A DNA stretch of 64,000 nucleotides from Branchiostoma lanceolatum (lineage: Eukaryota; Chordata; Leptocardii; Amphioxiformes; Branchiostomatidae), in assembly GCF_035083965.1 (NCBI RefSeq), contig NC_089724.1:17788410-17852409 (forward strand). Reading direction: 5' to 3'. Below are positions 58,900-64,000 of this stretch, piece by piece. The notes below the pieces were generated by a model. The model saw nothing but the letters and a program-made list of their open reading frames with translations, did no database searches and was not told the origin of the DNA. Position numbers and translations under genes: made by a program. The first letter of the stretch is position 1, and each line of letters begins with the position of its first letter.

Positions 58900-60731
58900 A
58901 CACATCAAGCTCCAGCAAGGTAATATATAGTAAAGCATTATTCTGTTGAGAATTAATTAATGGCTTAACATTCCACCTACATATATATATGTAGCTGTTA
59001 GGAGAAACAAATTGTTTATGGCTTTCTAGTTTACATTTCTGTCAAATCCACCAATATATAGAATAGTTGCAGTAGTATGTTTGAAAACAGCTCTGTTATA
59101 TTTTAAAACTTATGTTGTGTTTTCACTCTTTGCTAGTATGACAAATCAACATCGCCAAGGAAAGGATCAGTTTTTCTCATAACTTAGACATTGTTGTCAT
59201 TTGAGTTTCAGATGTATGTCCTACAAGCTAAGATAGTGCTCATAACCATATGCTTTCCTCTGTGCCTTATAAGTGGTAATAGCACAATGTAGAGTTATAC
59301 ATTTGTATGATTCCCATATAGTTTGCCATATATTGTATCAGATACAACTGTTGTGCAATAAATAAAGTTGATTTTCTTCTTTATACAAACAAGATGACAG
59401 ACTTACCTATGTGTCAAGCTTAAAGACATCATAACACCACAGTAAGCAAAGATACAACACTTGGTGACAACCTTCACCTGGCTTTCACTAAATCTAGCAG
59501 CATTTTAGTTCTGCCACCTCAGTCTGGTTTCTTGTTAATCTATGGGTAATACTGTACATGTAATCATTCATTTAACCAGTGAGAAAATGTCATAACACTT
59601 GTCTATGATATCAAAGGTAACACAGATGGCAAGAGAGTGGCAACACTGAACAGTGCTTAGAAAATGTAAACTGAACAATAGAAACCTTTTGATTAAAATG
59701 TGAAAAATATAATATAACTGTCTGTCATGGCTTGCTGCATTTGTTTACAGTCAAGCTAAACATCCTGTAGCACAAGTGAAATTCTACCTTTTAGATAGCT
59801 ACATTTACCCTTCCTCTATCTATGTGAAAGCAATACATGTTAAAAAAATAGCAGAGCCTTTTATATAGTCTACTTGACAAAGAATATATACCAACATCCC
59901 ACTTTTGCCGTTTGATAATTTTTCTTAACATTGGTAGCTTGCGGAATGCAAAAAAGCAGTGAATACAGATATGATGATATGTATGCATTAGATATCAATG
60001 ATATCTAAATAATTTGCATATTTCTGAATATACAGTAAAGAGGTTCTTTTTCAAAGTGTAATAGGCATACCCTTTTAAGATATCCCCAACGCAATACCAT
60101 ATGATTTATAAGTACAGAGTGAGTATCAGCGCCAATGCTGTTAAGAAATCAACATAAACCTAACTTTTGAACAGACAGTTACTGGTAACAAGACATGAAA
60201 AAGAAATCGACTGGAATACTTTTGGCTTCTGTGTTATGATATGGCTCAAACTAAAATCTTCATAGCAATAGATGGTAGAATTCACCAGTTTTATAAGGCA
60301 AAATCTAACATCCATTGTGAACTGGGATGTGGGCTGTAGTCACAATTAAACCCTTCAGAGGAAATATAAACAGTTCCTTATGTAAAACAAACAAAAATCT
60401 GTACATCATATGTTATTAACAGGTAAAGGTTTAAGAGACTAACAGTCTATCCAGAGCCGCTTACATCCCAATGGGTCATAAGAGGCCTTGTTATAAGGCA
60501 TGATGATTAGTTATCAAATATATGTGCCACAAGTTCTATAGTACAGAATGTACATACATGTACAAAAAAAAAACTGTGGAAGACACAACTAAGACTTATC
60601 CAGGTAAACTTGTGTCCAGACTTTGCAGCTCACAAATTTATCTACAGGAAGCCACATCAACATCAAGCCCTAAGCCAAGACCATGCTGTCACTAATGCAT
60701 TTCAGTCCTCATGTGCATAGTACAAACTTGC
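58900..60731. other. Convergent 3' region between the two PEBP genes
   Basis: AT-rich non-coding sequence holding the 3' UTRs of the plus-strand and minus-strand PEBP genes. Confidence 0.5.
59357..59362 (+). terminator. Candidate polyadenylation signal of the membrane PEBP gene
   Basis: AATAAATAAAG about 460 bp downstream of the TAG stop. Confidence 0.4.
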
Positions 60732-62986
60732 TTATTTTTTCATGCCTGCATAAAGCTGGGGAACCCAGTCATCCCATTGTGCTTGAAAAAAGTTGCCAGC
60801 CACAGGGTTGCCCAGCTTGTACTTGGTAGCAAACACTTTGGTCTTGAACTTGCCCCTATACAGGAAGAGAAGAAAAAATATTTAAAAAATATACAAACTT
60901 TGAGACACACATATAAAGTAATTCATTATTGTTACATGTATGATGATTATGCTGCTAGACTATGTTTTGCAGTTATGCATAGCTAAAAAATGAATCGGAA
61001 ATATGTTTCCCTATTCTCTTTATGCTGAAGACTTCTGCACAGGTATACATTTAATGTAAGTTGAGAAACAAGACCTCCTAGCACAACTAATGTGCACGTC
61101 TACATATACCCTGGAATCCAGACCAAGTGTATCGACACGCTCTCCTGGGCTTACCTTCCCGCTGGCCCCGACGATCCACCCCGCCCCACTCTCCGCTATT
61201 CCCCAATCTCCGCTAGCTGTACACTAGCGGGGCTATGTAACACCGGCGGCCAGATGGTGTCACTCTACGGGGGAAGTTGCAGCCCAGGGTAGTCTCCATA
61301 CAGACCAGAGACATACATATCCTTGCCATCCAGCAAATACAAAAATATCTAACATGAATGAACTGCTGACCTGTTTGCTGTGGAATTGTTGGGCAGTCTG
61401 TTCTCATTGCATGTTAGTTTCCCCTGCTGTCTGTACACCAGGAAGACATAGCGGTGGAGTCCTGATTCCTTGGGAGGGGCAGCGCCGATGTAGTCCGTGA
61501 GAACCTCTCCCCGACCTATGTCATTTCCTGGGATGTTGACTATGAGCCAGTGATGCCACTCCCGAAACTTGGGGTTGGACCGATTCGGAGCATCTGGGTC
61601 TGTTGGCACAACAATGACAGTCAACAAGCTCTGCAGAGGTAGAAACTAAAAATGACTTAAATATCTAATGTAACAATATGTATCTTCTACTTGATGAGAT
61701 GCAGCTGTTGTTATAACAAAAATTGTGTCTATACAAAACTTCCTTCACCATTGGGAGGTGTGAGGATACCTTATGAATGAAGATATACTAGTACTAGTAG
61801 TAGCCTACAGGCCATATGGCATCAATTCTTCACATGCAATAAAATCTATTTGTCTAACCTGTCATGATGAGAGTGTAGAGATAGCCTTCCTCAGCTGCCC
61901 AGGTCACCTGGGGAGGGCTCTTCACCTGGTGCAGAAAACACAAATATGTCACTCCATTGTATCTGGCTCCACCCTTGAGCCTTTGCCAAACAGCACAGAA
62001 TTTGCTTGAGTGGAAAATACCTGATGGAAATAGATAAGATAGATTGTACCACGCCAGTCAGGTTTGGGGGTACTACTACTAAGTACATGGATATAACAGA
62101 CTTAAAGTTCCCTCAGGCCACACCATTTTAATTTCTTGGTTAACAGAATTTTTAAAAAAAGGCTAGGTTGGAAAATCATCAGGAAAACAGAATATCAGAG
62201 GAAAGTTTGTACTTTGGTGCACACAATTTCAGGGATTGAACAGGGTCAGGTGCAAGTTTTCACCCCAGCCTTCTGTTTTCATGATTTTTTTTTTGCTAAA
62301 ATCAAAAAAAAAATCTGTTAACCAAGAAATTAAATGATGTGGCCTTAACTTAACTTAGACTTAGAGTAGATTGCAGCTATCTAGACCCTTTTTTCAGTAC
62401 ATTTACACTTTGAATGTTTAGGGCCAACTTTACTGCAGATTATTTGGCTGTAAAATTTTTATCATACTTAGATCAATACCTTAACAAACAGTTTCATAAA
62501 GCTTTAATTACCTGTGTTGGGGTCAGCTCATTTCCAAAGTCAACAATAATAGTGTTGCCTTCATAAGTAACCTGAAACATTGACAATGGAACCATTTCAA
62601 AAAGTAGGTTTGCTAGGTCTCAGTAATTGAGTATTAGGTCCCTGATTCAAATTTATTAAACAATGGAAGCATAGCAGCTACATTTGTACTGTCTATGCTA
62701 ACATCATTTGATATCATAACAGTACAGAGAAAATATCAGGATTTCATACCAATAAATTGATTATTGAATAAAATGAAATCATGGTTCTAAGTTCTAACAA
62801 TTTTACATCATCTTGATACTATAGTATGTTAAGTGTAATCTGTTTAACTCTGACTAAAACATTACTACACAACAACACATTGGGTAAAAAAAGAAGACCA
62901 AAATGCCTTACTGCTGCTGTCTCTGTTGGGGGTTTGTCCACTATGTCAGGAACTATCCCGTTCTTAAGAAAGGCATCAGCAGCCAT
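60732..62986 (-). CDS. PEBP1-like: Canonical phosphatidylethanolamine-binding protein (PEBP/RKIP family)
   Basis: Minus-strand exons are 62986-62912, 62571-62512, 61925-61859, 61599-61371 and 60855-60732, all in phase, giving 184 residues (human PEBP1 has 187). The sequence starts [20 protein letters not shown]. It carries [47 protein letters not shown] and [20 protein letters not shown]. Pocket residues expected from PEBP1 are present: Asp68, His84, His116 and Tyr118 (human 70, 86, 118, 120). PEBPs are cytosolic phospholipid-binding proteins that in vertebrates modulate Raf kinase signalling. It has no signal peptide. The exon plan parallels the PEBP exons of the neighbouring membrane-anchored gene, so the two probably arose by local duplication followed by convergent placement. 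Confidence 0.95.
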
Positions 62987-63574
62987 GTTTCCAGTCAGCT
63001 CCACTGGGACACTGGATACAAGGATTATAGAAGTACAGGAAAGCAAGGAGTTGAGAAACATTCTGGTTGCATATTACACCACAGAGCTAGTCGTAAACTA
63101 TATGAGATTACTCGAAAAATGGTACATATACCAAATGTGTTGTACTGTTATGTCCTGTGGAAATGACTAATCATATCCAGTTGTTTGAGTAATTGCTTTT
63201 TTGGTGTAACTAATTTTAATGGTTTAACAATAACATGATAACTATTGTTTGAGTCAAAGTCAATACTGTTATCATGTATGGTACTACTGGATAAAGAGTT
63301 ACTGGTTATGGGAAAGCTGGTGCATGCTAAAAGAGAGGAATAAGAGAAATATCAAGAATATGGGGACACCTGTGAAAGCATGGAAAGAAGCTTGGATGAT
63401 AGAGAAAGAATAGATACATGTATGAAATTTGCATTTTTGGCAGTTTCTGTCAGATGATTTGGGCAATTTTTAAACATGTACTTGTATCAACATGCAAGTG
63501 CTCTTGGCTGGTGTATTCTTCTTCAAGAAACATGGAGGTTATATTTTAAACAGCGTTTGTGTGTGACGTTATAT
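62987..63574. other. Upstream region of the PEBP gene, no gene recognised
   Basis: AT-rich non-coding sequence. The promoter is expected here. No motif stands out. Confidence 0.4.
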
Positions 63575-64000
63575 AAAAAAAAAGCTACTAGGGGGCCCAA
63601 TCCTCCTACACCTCTCCAAGAGCTATCTGCCACTCAAACATCAAGACCACAGCATGTCCAGAATGCGAGGTATCAAAACTGGAAGTTCTGCTGCAGTATC
63701 CCAGAACGTTGCAGGGGCCCATTACTGAACTCAACCTTCATTTCCCCCATACCTACCCACATACCAAATATCATTAGGATCCATCCACAGTTTCTTGAGT
63801 ACAGAACTATCCACTGATACACACACAGGCAAACGGCACCTACAACTTTCTTGGCGGAAATAAGGAAATTCTATACATGCAAAACATGTAATCTATGGCA
63901 GGTGGAACATGTCAAACAAAAACCAAACATCCAAATAAGGGGCTAATTTGCATAACTAATACGAAAATGCCACAACTCCTCAGTGGTAGATGATGGAAAT
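63575..64000. repeat. Dispersed repeat with CTAGGGGGCCCAA motif, cut by the window end
   Basis: CTAGGGGGCCCAATCC, GAGCTATCTGCCACTCAAAC, CATGTCCAGAATGCGAGGTA and GAAGTTCTGCTGCAGTA match the order of words at 10900-11160. A TTTGCATAA-containing stretch follows, as in the 10 kb copy but in a different relative place. Probably one repeat family. Confidence 0.8.

Overview
The window is animal genomic DNA, most likely from a cephalochordate (amphioxus, Branchiostoma). The gene content is deuterostome-like: a single Fgf8/17/18-type FGF, a tandem heparanase family, TRAPPC1 and PEBP genes. The introns are small to medium with GT-AG junctions, and tandem repeats, MITE-like elements and other mobile DNA are dense. 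The species is inferred, not proven.

Layout. Positions 1-10033 hold two head-to-tail heparanase genes on the minus strand. The left copy shows only exon 1 and the first bases of exon 2. The right copy (4940-9946) can be read as ten exons with consistent phases, both catalytic glutamates and a C-terminus. A third heparanase-type first exon stands alone at 27116-27336. Between the first two genes sits a nested repeat: a 1.6 kb TIR element with an 8-bp target duplication (hAT-like) that carries a 127-bp satellite and a 62-bp-arm hairpin. The right copy's upstream region is split by about 2 kb of dispersed-repeat sequence (10072-12081).

Positions 12479-14922 contain a SUMO-protease (SENP/Ulp1) relic. 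It keeps the Cys and Asp boxes but has a frameshift and lacks the exons that would carry the catalytic His. A truncated non-LTR retrotransposon follows. From 16.7 to 21.9 kb lies a scrambled ribosomal DNA island: a degenerate 5.8S on the minus strand, a 28S with large internal deletions on the plus strand, a TIR element between them, and an 81-bp intergenic-spacer array.

Positions 22-35 kb are repeat-rich and gene-poor. The FGF8/17/18 gene lies at 35203-37993 (plus), followed by about 8 kb without recognisable coding sequence. From 46034 to 47928 a deleted Tc1/mariner element has a second TIR element nested inside it. A fold-back element occupies 49025-49897. TRAPPC1 (50863-52371, plus) is compact and intact.

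The right end holds two PEBP-family genes. One is canonical (60732-62986, minus). The other (plus, to 58899) joins a membrane-spanning N-terminus and a Gln/Pro/Glu-rich stalk to a PEBP domain with altered pocket residues. It has two paralogous candidate first exons (53961 and 55729) that both splice in phase. This membrane-tethered PEBP with interchangeable anchors is the most unusual protein architecture in the window. A fragment of the same dispersed repeat seen at 10.9 kb closes the window.

All exon boundaries were read by eye from splice signals, reading phase and family similarity. No alignment or expression data were used.
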